64,000 nucleotides of DNA from an uncultured Eubacterium sp. (GCA_900551755.1 URXK01000007.1:1-64000); one strand, 5' to 3'; counted from the stretch's first letter, positions 36,198-46,382 are shown. Numbers and translations: made by a program. The notes: generated by a model from the sequence alone, not told the origin.

Positions 36198-37393
36198 AAG
36201 TTTTAATGGTTAATAAATTTTTGCACCCTAATGGAGGTTCAGAAACTTATATATTTAAACTTGGAGATTATTTAGTTAAACAAGGACATAGTGTTGAATA
36301 TTTTGGTATGGAGCATAAAGGTCGCTGTGTAGGAAATAGTGTTAATGCTTATACTTCTGATATGGATTTTCACGGTGGTAGTAAAATTTCTAAAATTACA
36401 TATCCAATTAAAACTATATATTCAACAGAGGCACGAAAGAAAATAAGACTTGTTTTAGATGATTTTAAGCCTGATGTTGTTCATATTAATAACTTTAATT
36501 TTCAGCTTACACCTTCTATAATACTTGAAATAAAAAAGTGGAGCAAGAATAATAAACCTATTAATATTGTTTTTACAGCTCACGATTATCAACTTGTTTG
36601 TCCTAACCATATGATGAATAATCCAATTACTCATCATAACTGCGAAAAATGTGCTTGTGGCAAATTTGCAAATTGTATAAAAGGAAAATGTATTCATTCA
36701 TCTTTTGCTAAGAGTGTTGTTGGAGCTTGTGAAGGCTGGTTTTGGAAAATGAAAGGTGTTTATAAAAATATAAACACTATTATTTGCCCATCTTATTTTA
36801 TGAAAACAAAAATGGATATTAATCCTTTGTTTGCTAATAAAACTGTAGCAATACACAATTTTATAGATAGTGTTGATAATAAGGAAGTCCAAAAAGAAAA
36901 CTATGTTCTTTATTTTGGCAGATTTTCAGAGGAAAAGGGTATAAAAACTCTTATAAATGTGTGTAAAGCATTGCCAAATATTCAATTTGTTTTTGCTGGC
37001 ACAGGTCCTCTTGAAGATGAAATAAAGGGTGTTAATAATATTAAAAATGTTGGTTTTCAAAAGGGCGAGGACTTAGAAAATCTTATTAGAAAGGCTAGAT
37101 TTAGTATTTATCCTTCTGAATGGTATGAAAATTGTCCATTTTCTGTTATGGAAAGTCAAATGTATGGCACACCTGTTTTAGGTGCTAATATTGGTGGTAT
37201 ACCAGAACTTATTAATGTTGGTGCTACTGGCGAACTTTTTGAAAGTGGAAATTTTGAAAGTATGAAAAATGCTGTTGAAAAGCTATGGAATAATAATGAA
37301 TTAACTGATAAATACAGCGAAAATTGTAAAAACATTAGTTTTGATACAATATCTGAATATTATAACAAATTAATTAAAATATACAGTAAATAG
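36194..37393 (+). CDS. Glycosyltransferase family 4
   Basis: 399 residues. VNKFLHPNGGSETYIFKLGD at the N-terminus, then HDYQLVCPNHMMN and a cysteine-rich insert (HHNCEKCACGKFANCIKGKC) seen in some clostridial relatives that may bind a metal. The donor half has YFGRFSEEKGIKTLINVCKA and EWYENCPFSVMESQMYG. Coupled to the gene before it. Confidence 0.88.
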   Translation: MKVLMVNKFLHPNGGSETYIFKLGDYLVKQGHSVEYFGMEHKGRCVGNSVNAYTSDMDFHGGSKISKITYPIKTIYSTEARKKIRLVLDDFKPDVVHINNFNFQLTPSIILEIKKWSKNNKPINIVFTAHDYQLVCPNHMMNNPITHHNCEKCACGKFANCIKGKCIHSSFAKSVVGACEGWFWKMKGVYKNINTIICPSYFMKTKMDINPLFANKTVAIHNFIDSVDNKEVQKENYVLYFGRFSEEKGIKTLINVCKALPNIQFVFAGTGPLEDEIKGVNNIKNVGFQKGEDLENLIRKARFSIYPSEWYENCPFSVMESQMYGTPVLGANIGGIPELINVGATGELFESGNFESMKNAVEKLWNNNELTDKYSENCKNISFDTISEYYNKLIKIYSK

Positions 37394-37402
37394 GTAACAA
37401 TT

Positions 37403-38392
37403 ATGGATAATAAGCAAAAGTCAAAAAAATATTATGATGAAATAAATATTGCAAGAGGTATTGCTGTTATACTTGTACTTTGGGGTCACGCTTTTCCTGA
37501 TGTTTTAAGTGAAAGCAATATTCTATATCACAAAATAATGTATCACATTATTTATAGTTTTCATATGGGATTGTTTTTTGTCCTTTCTGGCTTTGTTTCA
37601 TCAAGGAAAATTGTTGCAGGTAATATGAATATTAAAAATGAGCTATTTAACAAAATAAAAAGGCTCATAGTACCTTATTTGTTTTACTCCTTTATAACAA
37701 TGGGGTTAAAACAAATATTTTCAGCTTTTGCTTACAATAGTTTTGATATAACAGAATTTTGGAAAATATTATTAGGCAAAAATCCTAATGGTGGCTTATG
37801 GTATTTGTGGACATTGTTTGTTGTGTCTATGCTGTGCTATTTATTAAGTAAGTTTAAATTAAATAGTTATTTTTATGTTGTTATTGGCGTATTTCTATAT
37901 TTATTACTTTATTTTGTGCCACAGGGCTTTTATTCAAATATATTAAAGTATTTTGTTTTTTATGCTTTAGGTATAGTTATAGCAAAGTCTTATGATAGTA
38001 TTAAGAAAGTTATTTTTTCAAACCTTACAGCTATTATTTCGGCTATTTTGTTTGCTGTGCTTCTTTGTATCAAAGGTGTGCCTTATGCAATTACTGGTAT
38101 TTTAGGCACAGCTATTGTAATCTATTTAAGCATAAAAATAAGTAATAACAAAGAAAGTAAGGTCTTTAGATTTTTTAATGAAACAGGTAACTATAGCTAT
38201 GATATTTACTTAATTAGCTATTTTGTACAAATACCTATAAGGGTTGTTTTTGATAGTATACTTAATATGCCATATTATTTTGTGGTTATATTAATGCTTG
38301 TTTTAGGCGGAATTATTCCATATTTTGTATGTAAATATATAATAAGAAAAATACCTATAGCAAATAAGATATTGCTTGGTAATTTGAAGTAA
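37403..38392 (+). CDS. Acyltransferase family 3 membrane protein
   Basis: 329 residues with about ten membrane helices. YYDEINIARGIAVILVLWGH and IYSFHMGLFFVLSGFVSSRK give the AT3 pattern. Probably acylates a sugar in the polymer, using a cytoplasmic acyl donor. Ten bases after the GT4 gene. Confidence 0.83.
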   Translation: MDNKQKSKKYYDEINIARGIAVILVLWGHAFPDVLSESNILYHKIMYHIIYSFHMGLFFVLSGFVSSRKIVAGNMNIKNELFNKIKRLIVPYLFYSFITMGLKQIFSAFAYNSFDITEFWKILLGKNPNGGLWYLWTLFVVSMLCYLLSKFKLNSYFYVVIGVFLYLLLYFVPQGFYSNILKYFVFYALGIVIAKSYDSIKKVIFSNLTAIISAILFAVLLCIKGVPYAITGILGTAIVIYLSIKISNNKESKVFRFFNETGNYSYDIYLISYFVQIPIRVVFDSILNMPYYFVVILMLVLGGIIPYFVCKYIIRKIPIANKILLGNLK

Positions 38393-38401
38393 GGAGATAT
38401 T

Positions 38402-39574
38402 ATGAAAAAGTTAAATGGTACAGTCATTGTTACATATCGTTGCAATGCTCGTTGTAATATGTGTAATAGATATAAAGCACCTTCTAAGCCAGAGGAGGAA
38501 ATTTCTATTGAGGCAATTAAAAAACTTCCACAAATGTATTTTACTAATATTACTGGTGGTGAGCCTTTTATAAGAACTGATTTAAAGGATATTGTAAGGG
38601 AGCTTTACAAAAAGTCTGATAGAATTGTTATATCTACAAATGGCTTTTTTACTGACAGAATAGTAGACTTGTGTAAGGAATTTCCTAACATTGGCATAAG
38701 AATATCTATTGAAGGTCTTGAAGAAACTAACAACAAAATTAGAGGACTTGAAAACGGCTTTAATAGAGGATACACTACACTTAAAAAACTTGTTGAAATG
38801 GGTATGAAAGATGTAGGCTTTGGTATGACTGTTCAAGATGCTAATGCTAAGGACTTAGTTGCTCTTTACAATCTTTCTGACCAAATGAATATGGAATTTG
38901 CTACAGCATCACTTCACAATTCTTTTTATTTTGTTGAGGCTAAGAATATTATTAAAGATAGAATGATGGTAGGACAGGCTTTTGAAGACTTAGTAAATGA
39001 ACTTTTAAAGTCTAATTCGCCTAAAAAGTGGTTTAGAGCATATTTTAATCACGGACTTATTAATTACATATTCGGTCAAAAAAGACTTTTGCCTTGTGAT
39101 ATGGCTTTTGACACATTTTTTGTTGACCCTTATGGTGATGTTATGCCTTGTAATGGTACAAAGGATAAGGAAGTTATGGGCAATATTAATCAGGTGTCAA
39201 ATTGGGAAGAACTTTGGAATTCACAGCAGGCTGATGCTGTAAGAGCAAAGGTTCGTCATTGTGATAGAAATTGTTGGATGATTGGTTCTGTTTCTCCAGC
39301 TATGCACAAGTATATTTGGGTTCCTGTTATGTGGGTATTAAAGCATAAGTTCTTAAGATATTTCAAGACTAAGAAATATTCTATGTTTGAAAATAAAATT
39401 GTAAGAGATTATCGTGACGGTAAGGTTACAAAGGAAGAACTTGATAAATGTTCAACTTGTGACTTTAAGGCTGTTATTAACGATGGCTTAAGTGATATTT
39501 CAAGAGAACAGCTTAAAAATAAAACTGGTGAAGAAATTGTAGATGCTGATATTGCAGAACAGATGAAAAAATAA
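38402..39574 (+). CDS. Radical SAM protein with SPASM-like C-terminus
   Basis: 390 residues. The 4Fe-4S cluster motif CX3CX2C is YRCNARCNMCNRYK (Cys14, 18, 21), followed by the SAM-binding TGGEPF and STNGFF. The C-terminal half adds cysteines in LPCDMAFDTFFVDPYGDVMP with CNG, HCDRNCW and CSTCDFKA, suggesting auxiliary clusters as in SPASM proteins. Its place among glycosyltransferases suggests it modifies a sugar or carrier, but no substrate is known. It may instead be a peptide-modifying enzyme. AAGGAGA precedes the ATG. Confidence 0.85.
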   Translation: MKKLNGTVIVTYRCNARCNMCNRYKAPSKPEEEISIEAIKKLPQMYFTNITGGEPFIRTDLKDIVRELYKKSDRIVISTNGFFTDRIVDLCKEFPNIGIRISIEGLEETNNKIRGLENGFNRGYTTLKKLVEMGMKDVGFGMTVQDANAKDLVALYNLSDQMNMEFATASLHNSFYFVEAKNIIKDRMMVGQAFEDLVNELLKSNSPKKWFRAYFNHGLINYIFGQKRLLPCDMAFDTFFVDPYGDVMPCNGTKDKEVMGNINQVSNWEELWNSQQADAVRAKVRHCDRNCWMIGSVSPAMHKYIWVPVMWVLKHKFLRYFKTKKYSMFENKIVRDYRDGKVTKEELDKCSTCDFKAVINDGLSDISREQLKNKTGEEIVDADIAEQMKK

Positions 39575-39587
39575 GGGTTGAATAGCT

Positions 39588-40667
39588 ATGAATATAATGT
39601 ATCTTTTGTTTTCTTTTACTGTAGGTGGCATTGAAAGACTTATGGTTGATGTTGCTAATGGTATGAGCAAAAAACACAATGTAACAGTATGTATAATCAA
39701 TGATTATTATTCTAATGAACTTGTTAATGAGCTTAATGATAATGTTAATGTTATACTTATGAAACGCCCTGTAGGAAGTGGCAAGATTAAGTGTATGGTT
39801 GATATTTTAAAGGAAGTTAAAAAGGTTAAGCCTGATGTATTACATTGTCAGGGTATGAATTGTATTCAAGCCTCAATTCTTGTTAAATTGTTTATGCCTA
39901 AGGTTAAGATTTATAACACTGTTCACGATGTTAATAATTATAAGAAATATAATAAATTTCAGGTTGTTTTAGGCAATGTTATGTGCCGAAAAATAATAGC
40001 AATATCTAAGGCTGTAGAGCAAGAGATACTTGATAAGGCTGTACCTAAAAACAAGGTTGAAGTAGTTTTTAATGCAATAGATACAGATAAATTTAAGCCT
40101 AGCCTAATAAAAAAATTAGATAAAAATAATATAACTCTTGTAAATGTAGCTAGAGTTTATCCTGAAAAAAAGGGTCAGGATTTATTGATTAGGGCAGTTG
40201 CACAATTATATAAAAGAGGTTATAATATTAAATGTATATTTGCTGGAGAGCCTATGAAAGGCAACATAAAATATATTGATGACCTTAAGTCTTTAGCTAA
40301 AGAACTAAGTGTTAGTGATAATGTTGAATTTTTAGGCAATGTTATGAATGTGCCACAGGTTCTTGAAAACGCAGATTTATTTGTTTTGCCGTCAAGGTTT
40401 GAAGGCTTTGGCATTTCTATAATTGAGGCAATGGCTATGGGCAAACCTTGTGTTGTGTCTAATATAGAAGGACCTATGGAAATAATTTCTTCTGACAAAT
40501 TGGGCTATACATTTAAAAATGGTGATTATGCAGATTTAACTAATAAAATTGAATTAGCTATAAATAATTATGATAGTTTTGATTGTGAATATATTAGAAA
40601 CTATGTTGTAAGTAATTATAGTGTTATAAATATGATAGATAAACTTGAAAGAATATATGGAGAATAA
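39588..40667 (+). CDS. Glycosyltransferase family 4
   Basis: 359 residues. The acceptor domain starts MYLLFSFTVGGIERLMVDVA (the GGIER loop is typical), and the donor domain has VARVYPEKKGQDLLIRAVAQ and SRFEGFGISIIEAMAMGKPC with the EX7E glutamates. Cytoplasmic-face enzyme of the repeat-unit assembly. Confidence 0.9.
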   Translation: MNIMYLLFSFTVGGIERLMVDVANGMSKKHNVTVCIINDYYSNELVNELNDNVNVILMKRPVGSGKIKCMVDILKEVKKVKPDVLHCQGMNCIQASILVKLFMPKVKIYNTVHDVNNYKKYNKFQVVLGNVMCRKIIAISKAVEQEILDKAVPKNKVEVVFNAIDTDKFKPSLIKKLDKNNITLVNVARVYPEKKGQDLLIRAVAQLYKRGYNIKCIFAGEPMKGNIKYIDDLKSLAKELSVSDNVEFLGNVMNVPQVLENADLFVLPSRFEGFGISIIEAMAMGKPCVVSNIEGPMEIISSDKLGYTFKNGDYADLTNKIELAINNYDSFDCEYIRNYVVSNYSVINMIDKLERIYGE

Positions 40668-40675
40668 TAAGTATT

Positions 40676-41551
40676 ATGAATATTGCAATAATTGTCCTTA
40701 ATTATAAAAAATATATTGATACAATCATTTGTGTAGATAAACTTATATCAATAGGTGTTGAGGCTGAAATTGTAATTGTTGATAATGCTTCACCTAATGA
40801 CTCATACACACTTTTAAAAGAAAAGTATGACAAAGTATCTAATGTAAGTGTTATTCTTTCTGATAAGAATGGTGGATATAGTGCAGGCAATAATTTTGGA
40901 GTAAAATATGCTTTGGATAATTTTAATCCAGATACTATTGCTATAATGAATCCGGATATTATTATTCCTGACAAGTCTGTAATAACTAATCTTTATAATT
41001 TACTTAATAGCAATGATGAATATGGTGTTATTGGTGGTGTGCCTATTACTAATAACAAATTTGATTTAAGTAAATGCTGTTGGAACATACCAAAGGGTAT
41101 AGAAGTTGTAAAATCTCATTTCATAAAGAGTAATAGTGGTGGCAATGTTAAAAGTTGTAATTTTTTAGGTAACTCTTTAATACAAACAGAGTGTGTTGCT
41201 GGTTGCTTATTTATGATAAAATCCCACATATTTAAGAAAGTTGGATTTTTTGATGAAAATGTTTTTCTTTACAATGAAGAAAATATATTAGGAATTAATA
41301 TTAAAAAATGTGGGTATAAAGAGGTAGTATCTTTAAATGATTTTTATTATCATAATCACGACTATACAATAAATGAAACAACAACATTTTTAAATAAAGT
41401 TATGGCAACTAAAAATACATTTGAGTCAAGAAAATATATGTGTTCAAAATATTATGATAAATGGCTATTGCCATTGTTGTATTTTGTTGAATTTTTAAAT
41501 CGTGCTTATTTAGCTTGTTGTTTTATATGGAATAAATTTTTTAGGAGATAG
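40676..41551 (+). CDS. Glycosyltransferase family 2
   Basis: 291 residues, GT-A fold, rhamnosyltransferase-like. IAIIVLNYKKYIDTIICVDK, VIVDNASPNDSYTLL, LSDKNGGYSAGNNFGV and the metal-binding IMNPDI (in place of DxD) are in order, and FFDENVFLYNEENILGINIK supplies the catalytic acid region. An amphipathic C-terminal helix suggests membrane contact. With dTDP-rhamnose genes downstream it may add rhamnose, an inference. Confidence 0.87.
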   Translation: MNIAIIVLNYKKYIDTIICVDKLISIGVEAEIVIVDNASPNDSYTLLKEKYDKVSNVSVILSDKNGGYSAGNNFGVKYALDNFNPDTIAIMNPDIIIPDKSVITNLYNLLNSNDEYGVIGGVPITNNKFDLSKCCWNIPKGIEVVKSHFIKSNSGGNVKSCNFLGNSLIQTECVAGCLFMIKSHIFKKVGFFDENVFLYNEENILGINIKKCGYKEVVSLNDFYYHNHDYTINETTTFLNKVMATKNTFESRKYMCSKYYDKWLLPLLYFVEFLNRAYLACCFIWNKFFRR

Positions 41552-41554
41552 AAG

Positions 41555-42835
41555 ATGGATAGGAAATTAAAGGTTACATTTTCTAATGCTAGTGTTATAG
41601 CATTTTTTTTGTTTTTAATTAAAAATTGTTTGTATTTGTTAGATACATCAGCAATTAATATTATGGGTAAACTTAACTATGCCGACTTTTGGCTTGGCTT
41701 ATTTATAATATATGCCGGATATATATTCTTTACATATACTGATACAAAAGAAGGAGAACCACTTTTTAAATATAACATTATAGCTGTTGTTGTTATATGT
41801 TTATTAGCATCTTTTCAAGCCCATAGACTATTTGGTCAGTCTATGTCTTGGGGTATTAGACCACAACGATTTTTTATTGTTATTATATTGAGTTATTTTG
41901 CACTTAGAAAAATTTTTGTGGAAGAATTGCTAGATATTGATACTATGCAAAGGGTTATTATTAATTTTGCAATTATTGAAGCTGTTATGAGTATTATACA
42001 GCAGGTATTTTACAAGTACATTGTATTTATGCATTGTATGACTAACTATAGATATGGTAGTATCCGTCTTTACTTGTCTGGTAGTGTTATTACTTTGGCT
42101 ATGTTTTTTGCTTTAGAAAGATTAATTAACAAAATTGATATAGGCAAAAATGTGTTTATTATTTGTGCTGGTGTTGTGTATCTTCTTGTTGTGTCAAAGG
42201 GTAGACTTACAACTGTAGCTACAATTTCTGCTCTTGTAGGTGGTTTTATGCTTATGAAGGGCGTTTCTGCTAGAAAGTTTTTATATGCCATTATACTTGT
42301 ATTATGTTTGTTTGGCTTTTCAAGAACACAGATGTATAAAAACTTAACTGATGTTATCCAAATTGAAAACGGTGAAATAACTGGTGATACAATGGATATA
42401 CGAAATGATGGTAGAAATTATTATTTAAGTAAGGTAAGTGAAAATCCTATATTAGGTAAAGGTTATCCTAATGAGCTTAATAGGAGAGCTACTACAGCCT
42501 CTGGTTATTATGATAAATTAATGCTTAATGATAATGGTGTTTTTGGACTTTTGTATGTCTATGGCTATTTAGGCATAGTTGTTTTTATGCTTTTGTTTAT
42601 AAGGCTGGCTTGGCTAGGTTGGCAAATTTACAGACACTCAAATGTTTATTTTACATTAATGTATTTAATATTAATTGCTATACAGGCTATTAATGTAGCC
42701 TCTTGGTACTGGCAGTATGATGGTGTTCTTATATTTGTACTTGTAATATGTATGACAGAGGCAATATATATTAACACAGTTGAAAATGATGAACACAAAC
42801 AAAGAAAACATTTTAGAATAGTGTTAAAAAGATAG
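41555..42835 (+). CDS. O-antigen ligase/polymerase-like (Wzy) membrane protein
   Basis: 426 residues, 10-12 predicted membrane helices and a long extracytoplasmic loop around residues 270-320 (DVIQIENGEITGDTMDIRND, then NPILGKGYPNELNRR). The loop with a G-x-G motif after 'ENPILGKG' is the Wzy_C-type pattern of polysaccharide polymerases and ligases. Polymerises flipped repeat units outside the membrane. Sequence identity between such proteins is low, so the call rests on topology, loop motif and context. Confidence 0.8.
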   Translation: MDRKLKVTFSNASVIAFFLFLIKNCLYLLDTSAINIMGKLNYADFWLGLFIIYAGYIFFTYTDTKEGEPLFKYNIIAVVVICLLASFQAHRLFGQSMSWGIRPQRFFIVIILSYFALRKIFVEELLDIDTMQRVIINFAIIEAVMSIIQQVFYKYIVFMHCMTNYRYGSIRLYLSGSVITLAMFFALERLINKIDIGKNVFIICAGVVYLLVVSKGRLTTVATISALVGGFMLMKGVSARKFLYAIILVLCLFGFSRTQMYKNLTDVIQIENGEITGDTMDIRNDGRNYYLSKVSENPILGKGYPNELNRRATTASGYYDKLMLNDNGVFGLLYVYGYLGIVVFMLLFIRLAWLGWQIYRHSNVYFTLMYLILIAIQAINVASWYWQYDGVLIFVLVICMTEAIYINTVENDEHKQRKHFRIVLKR

Positions 42836-42852
42836 TTGAAAGGACTTTATTT

Positions 42853-44058
42853 ATGAATATACTTGTAATTAATGCTCATTGGAATAATAGGGGAGATGAG
42901 TCTGCTATTAGAGCAATGACAGATAGACTTCTTGAAAGATACCCTGATAGCAAAATTAAAATCCATTCAGACTTTAATTTTTTGCAGTTTCCTTTAAATG
43001 ATAAGAGAATTGAAAATGCAGTTATTCCTTTTGGTTCAAGAAAAAATATTATTGATATGTATACAACTTTTGTTACAAAAGGAAAGTTTGCATTAGTTAA
43101 AGAGTCTAAGGAGTTTTATAACTTAATAAAGTGGGCAGATATAGTTTTACACGCTCCAGGTGGACCAAGTTTGGGAGAAACTTATGCTCACGCAGAAAAG
43201 AGATACTGGTATAAATTTAAAATGATTAATATGCAAAAAAAGCCTTATTTCTTTTATGCTCCATCAATGGGACCTTTTGTTGATGAAAAGAAAAATAAAA
43301 TTAGAAAAAATATACTTGAAAATGCTAAGTTGATTATTACAAGAGAAGGTGTTTCTGGTAAGTATGCTAAGGGACTTGTGCCAAATAAAGAAGTATATAC
43401 AACTATGGATTCAGCCTTTCAAGGAATAATTGATATTAAGGATAATGAAAATAAACTTGCAAAATACAAGGAACTTAATGATTTTATAAATAAGTATGAT
43501 AAAATTGTAGGTATTACAATAACTGATTTAAAGTGGCACCCTGTACATAGCAAAAAGCCTGAAATAGCTCAATCAATAAGAAATTCATTTAACACTATTA
43601 TTGATTATTTAAAGGATAAGGGTTATGGCGTAGTATTTATACCTCAGCTTTTTGGTACAGCTAATGATAAGGATTTAATGGAGTCATTTGCGAAGGAAAA
43701 TTGCTTTACTATGGACGATAACCACGATTGTTATTTTCAGCAGTATATTATAGGAAAATTACACGCTGTTATTGGCTTAAGGTATCATTCTAATATATTT
43801 TCAGCTAAAATGAAAACACCTTTTGTTTCTGTTTCTTATGAGCAAAAAATGAAGGGATTTATGGAGCAGAGTGGTTTAACTGACTTGTGTATAGATATAG
43901 AAAATTTATCTGAAAAGACTTTAATAGATAAATTTAATTATCTTGAAGATAATTATGATAATATTAAGGAAAGACTTGAAGAAGCAAGTAGCAATGCTTT
44001 GAAAAAATCTCTAAAAACTACAGAGCTTATATGTGATTACATAGATAAAAATATGTGA
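42853..44058 (+). CDS. Polysaccharide pyruvyl transferase (CsaB-like)
   Basis: 401 residues. NILVINAHWNNRGDESAIRA at the start, HAPGGPSLGE, FFYAPSMGPFVDEKK, then IGKLHAVIGLRYHSNIFSAK near the C-terminus form the PS_pyruv_trans pattern. Transfers pyruvate from PEP to a sugar as a ketal, giving the polymer negative charge and a possible anchor for S-layer-type domains. Immediately followed by an F420-dehydrogenase-beta-like gene, a recurrent pairing. Confidence 0.9.
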   Translation: MNILVINAHWNNRGDESAIRAMTDRLLERYPDSKIKIHSDFNFLQFPLNDKRIENAVIPFGSRKNIIDMYTTFVTKGKFALVKESKEFYNLIKWADIVLHAPGGPSLGETYAHAEKRYWYKFKMINMQKKPYFFYAPSMGPFVDEKKNKIRKNILENAKLIITREGVSGKYAKGLVPNKEVYTTMDSAFQGIIDIKDNENKLAKYKELNDFINKYDKIVGITITDLKWHPVHSKKPEIAQSIRNSFNTIIDYLKDKGYGVVFIPQLFGTANDKDLMESFAKENCFTMDDNHDCYFQQYIIGKLHAVIGLRYHSNIFSAKMKTPFVSVSYEQKMKGFMEQSGLTDLCIDIENLSEKTLIDKFNYLEDNYDNIKERLEEASSNALKKSLKTTELICDYIDKNM

Positions 44059-44068
44059 GGAAGATAAA

Positions 44069-45229
44069 ATGATTAACATTAAAGATAAAAGTCTTTGCAG
44101 TGGCTGTTTTGCTTGTTCATCAAAATGTCCTGTAAAAGCTATTAATATGGTTCAGGATAATGAAGGCTTTTACTATCCTAAGGTTAATGAGGATAAGTGT
44201 GTTAAGTGTGGCTTGTGTTTAAAAATTTGTCCTTATATAAATGAAGAAAAAAATAATGAGGATAATTTAATTAATAGTAGTGTTCAAAAAACTTTTGCAG
44301 CTTACAATATTGCCGATGATATAAGAGAAATTAGCTCTAGTGGTGGTATATTTGCTGTATTGGCAGAGTATGTATTGGATAATAATGGCGTTGTTTTTGG
44401 AGCTGCCTTTGATAAAGATTATAATGTAGAGCATACATATATAAGTGAAAAAAGTGACTTAAACTTAATTATAGGTTCAAAATATACCCAAAGTAAAATT
44501 GGCAATACATACATTGAAGTTGAAAAATGTTTAAAAGAAAATAAGCAGGTACTTTTTGCAGGTATGGCTTGTCAAATAGAGGGGTTAAAGGCTTATTTAG
44601 GAAAATATTATAATAACTTAATTTGTGTTGACCTAATTTGTATGGGTGTGCCTTCTCCTATGGTTTGGCAAAAATATCTTAATTATAAATTTGCAAATAA
44701 AAAAATTAAATATATTAATTTTAAGGATAAAAGTATAGGTTGGAATTGTTTTTGTGTTAGAATTGACACAGACAATGAAACATTTAAGGAAGTTGGTAGA
44801 AAAAATCCTTTTATGCGTTGTATGTTTGAAGCATTGACATTACGCCCATCTTGTTATAGCTGTCCTTACAAAAAGAAACATAGAGCAAGCGATATGACTC
44901 TTGCTGATTGTTGGGGTGCAGATAAACTAGTAAATAATGAAATGATAGATAACAAAGGACTTTCTACAATTGTTGTACATACAAACAAGGGATTGGAAAT
45001 TTTAAACAATATAAAAAGTCAACTTGTAATAAAAGAAACTGATTTTGAAAAAGCTTTTGAAAACAATCAAAATATGTTTTCTTGTGTTAAAAAAAATAAG
45101 CTAAGAGGATTTTTTATGTGGGGGGTAACTAAAATTAACCCTAAGCTATTTATTGAAGTATTTGGTAGTAATATTTACTTTAAGTTAAGACGAAAGATTA
45201 ATAGTATTTTAGAAAGGATTGGTATTTAG
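44069..45229 (+). CDS. Coenzyme F420 hydrogenase/dehydrogenase beta-subunit-like Fe-S protein
   Basis: 386 residues. Two 4Fe-4S ferredoxin motifs open the protein (CSGCFACSSKCP, Cys10-20; CVKCGLCLKICPY, Cys44-54). A flavin-type FrhB/FdhB domain follows with SSSGGIFAVLAEYV, CQIEGLKAYLGKYY, DLICMGVPSPMVWQKYL and SCYSCPYKKKHRASD. The organism is unlikely to use F420; homologues in polymer clusters are thought to handle reduction of a sugar or carrier. Ends one base before the next start codon. Confidence 0.87.
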   Translation: MINIKDKSLCSGCFACSSKCPVKAINMVQDNEGFYYPKVNEDKCVKCGLCLKICPYINEEKNNEDNLINSSVQKTFAAYNIADDIREISSSGGIFAVLAEYVLDNNGVVFGAAFDKDYNVEHTYISEKSDLNLIIGSKYTQSKIGNTYIEVEKCLKENKQVLFAGMACQIEGLKAYLGKYYNNLICVDLICMGVPSPMVWQKYLNYKFANKKIKYINFKDKSIGWNCFCVRIDTDNETFKEVGRKNPFMRCMFEALTLRPSCYSCPYKKKHRASDMTLADCWGADKLVNNEMIDNKGLSTIVVHTNKGLEILNNIKSQLVIKETDFEKAFENNQNMFSCVKKNKLRGFFMWGVTKINPKLFIEVFGSNIYFKLRRKINSILERIGI

Positions 45230-45230
45230 T

Positions 45231-46370
45231 ATGAAGGCTCTTATTATTGGGGGAACAGGAATAATAAGCTCGGAGGTTTGCTATAGAGCCTTAGATAAGG
45301 GGTATGATGTTTATATTTTAAATCGTGGCAGAAATAAGCATATGATTGACAAAAGAGCTAATTTAATTGTTGCTGATGTTGTAAATAATAGTGTTGAAGA
45401 TATTAGAGCTAAACTTGGCGACAATTATTTTGATGTTGTTGTTGACTTTCTTGTCCTTGAATGTAATGCATTAAAAAAGCATTTGGAATTTCTTAAAGAT
45501 AAGTGTAAACAGTATATATTTATATCATCTGCTACAGCTTATAACAAGTCAAGTGAAGATGAAGTTATTACTGAAAATACACCAATAGGAAATCCTAAAT
45601 GGGAATATGCCTATAACAAATATTTATGCGAAAAATATTTAGAGGAAAATATTGATAAGTATAATATGGTTTATACTACAGTACGACCTTATGTTACTTA
45701 TGGTAAAACTCGTGTGCCTTTTGCAATAATTCCTGGTGGAGCAAATTATACACTTATAAACAGAATTGAAAATGGCAAGCCTGTTGTTTTGTGGGATAAT
45801 GGTAAGGCAATATGTACCCTTACTCATACAAAGGATTTTGCCGTAGGTATGGTTGGACTTTGGGGAAATGATAAGGCTTATGGACAAGCCTTTCATATTA
45901 CATCAGATTTTACTCAAAATTGGAAAGAAGTTTTAGATAAAATAATAAGTGCTGTTGGAGTTAATGCTCCCGTTATAAGTATGCCATCTACATATATTGC
46001 CGATAAATTGCCTGAATATTCTGGTGTTTTATTTGGCGATAAAGGAACTAATATGATTTTTGACAATTCAAAGTTAAAAGAGGCTTGCCCTGAGTTTAAA
46101 AGTACAATTAAATTTGAAGACGGCATTAAAGATACAGTGGCTTATTTTAGAAGTGAGCCTGCTATAAGAAATATGGCTTATGGTTGGGACGCTAGAATGG
46201 ATTGGCTTGTATCTCAATATGTTAAAGAAAATAAATTAGATAAAAAAATTCTCAAAAAGTGTAAATTAAGTGCATATAAAGAAAAACTTACACTTAAGCA
46301 AAAGTTTGCTTATATTTCTAACAGATATGCTGTTATAAGGAATGTGTTGGCAAAATTAAAAAAGAATTAG
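45231..46370 (+). CDS. NAD-dependent epimerase/dehydratase family protein
   Basis: 379 residues, extended short-chain dehydrogenase. KALIIGGTGIISSEVCYRAL is the NAD(P) site; the serine and the YxxxK-type pair are in ISSATAYNKSS and YAYNKYLCEKYL. The substrate region is RPYVTYGKTRVPFAIIPGG. It interconverts a nucleotide-linked sugar; the closest types are UDP-glucose 4-epimerase-like proteins of unassigned substrate. The ATG at 45231 lies next to the previous stop; AGAAAGGATTGG upstream. Confidence 0.87.
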   Translation: MKALIIGGTGIISSEVCYRALDKGYDVYILNRGRNKHMIDKRANLIVADVVNNSVEDIRAKLGDNYFDVVVDFLVLECNALKKHLEFLKDKCKQYIFISSATAYNKSSEDEVITENTPIGNPKWEYAYNKYLCEKYLEENIDKYNMVYTTVRPYVTYGKTRVPFAIIPGGANYTLINRIENGKPVVLWDNGKAICTLTHTKDFAVGMVGLWGNDKAYGQAFHITSDFTQNWKEVLDKIISAVGVNAPVISMPSTYIADKLPEYSGVLFGDKGTNMIFDNSKLKEACPEFKSTIKFEDGIKDTVAYFRSEPAIRNMAYGWDARMDWLVSQYVKENKLDKKILKKCKLSAYKEKLTLKQKFAYISNRYAVIRNVLAKLKKN

Positions 46371-46382
46371 GAGCTATTAAAT

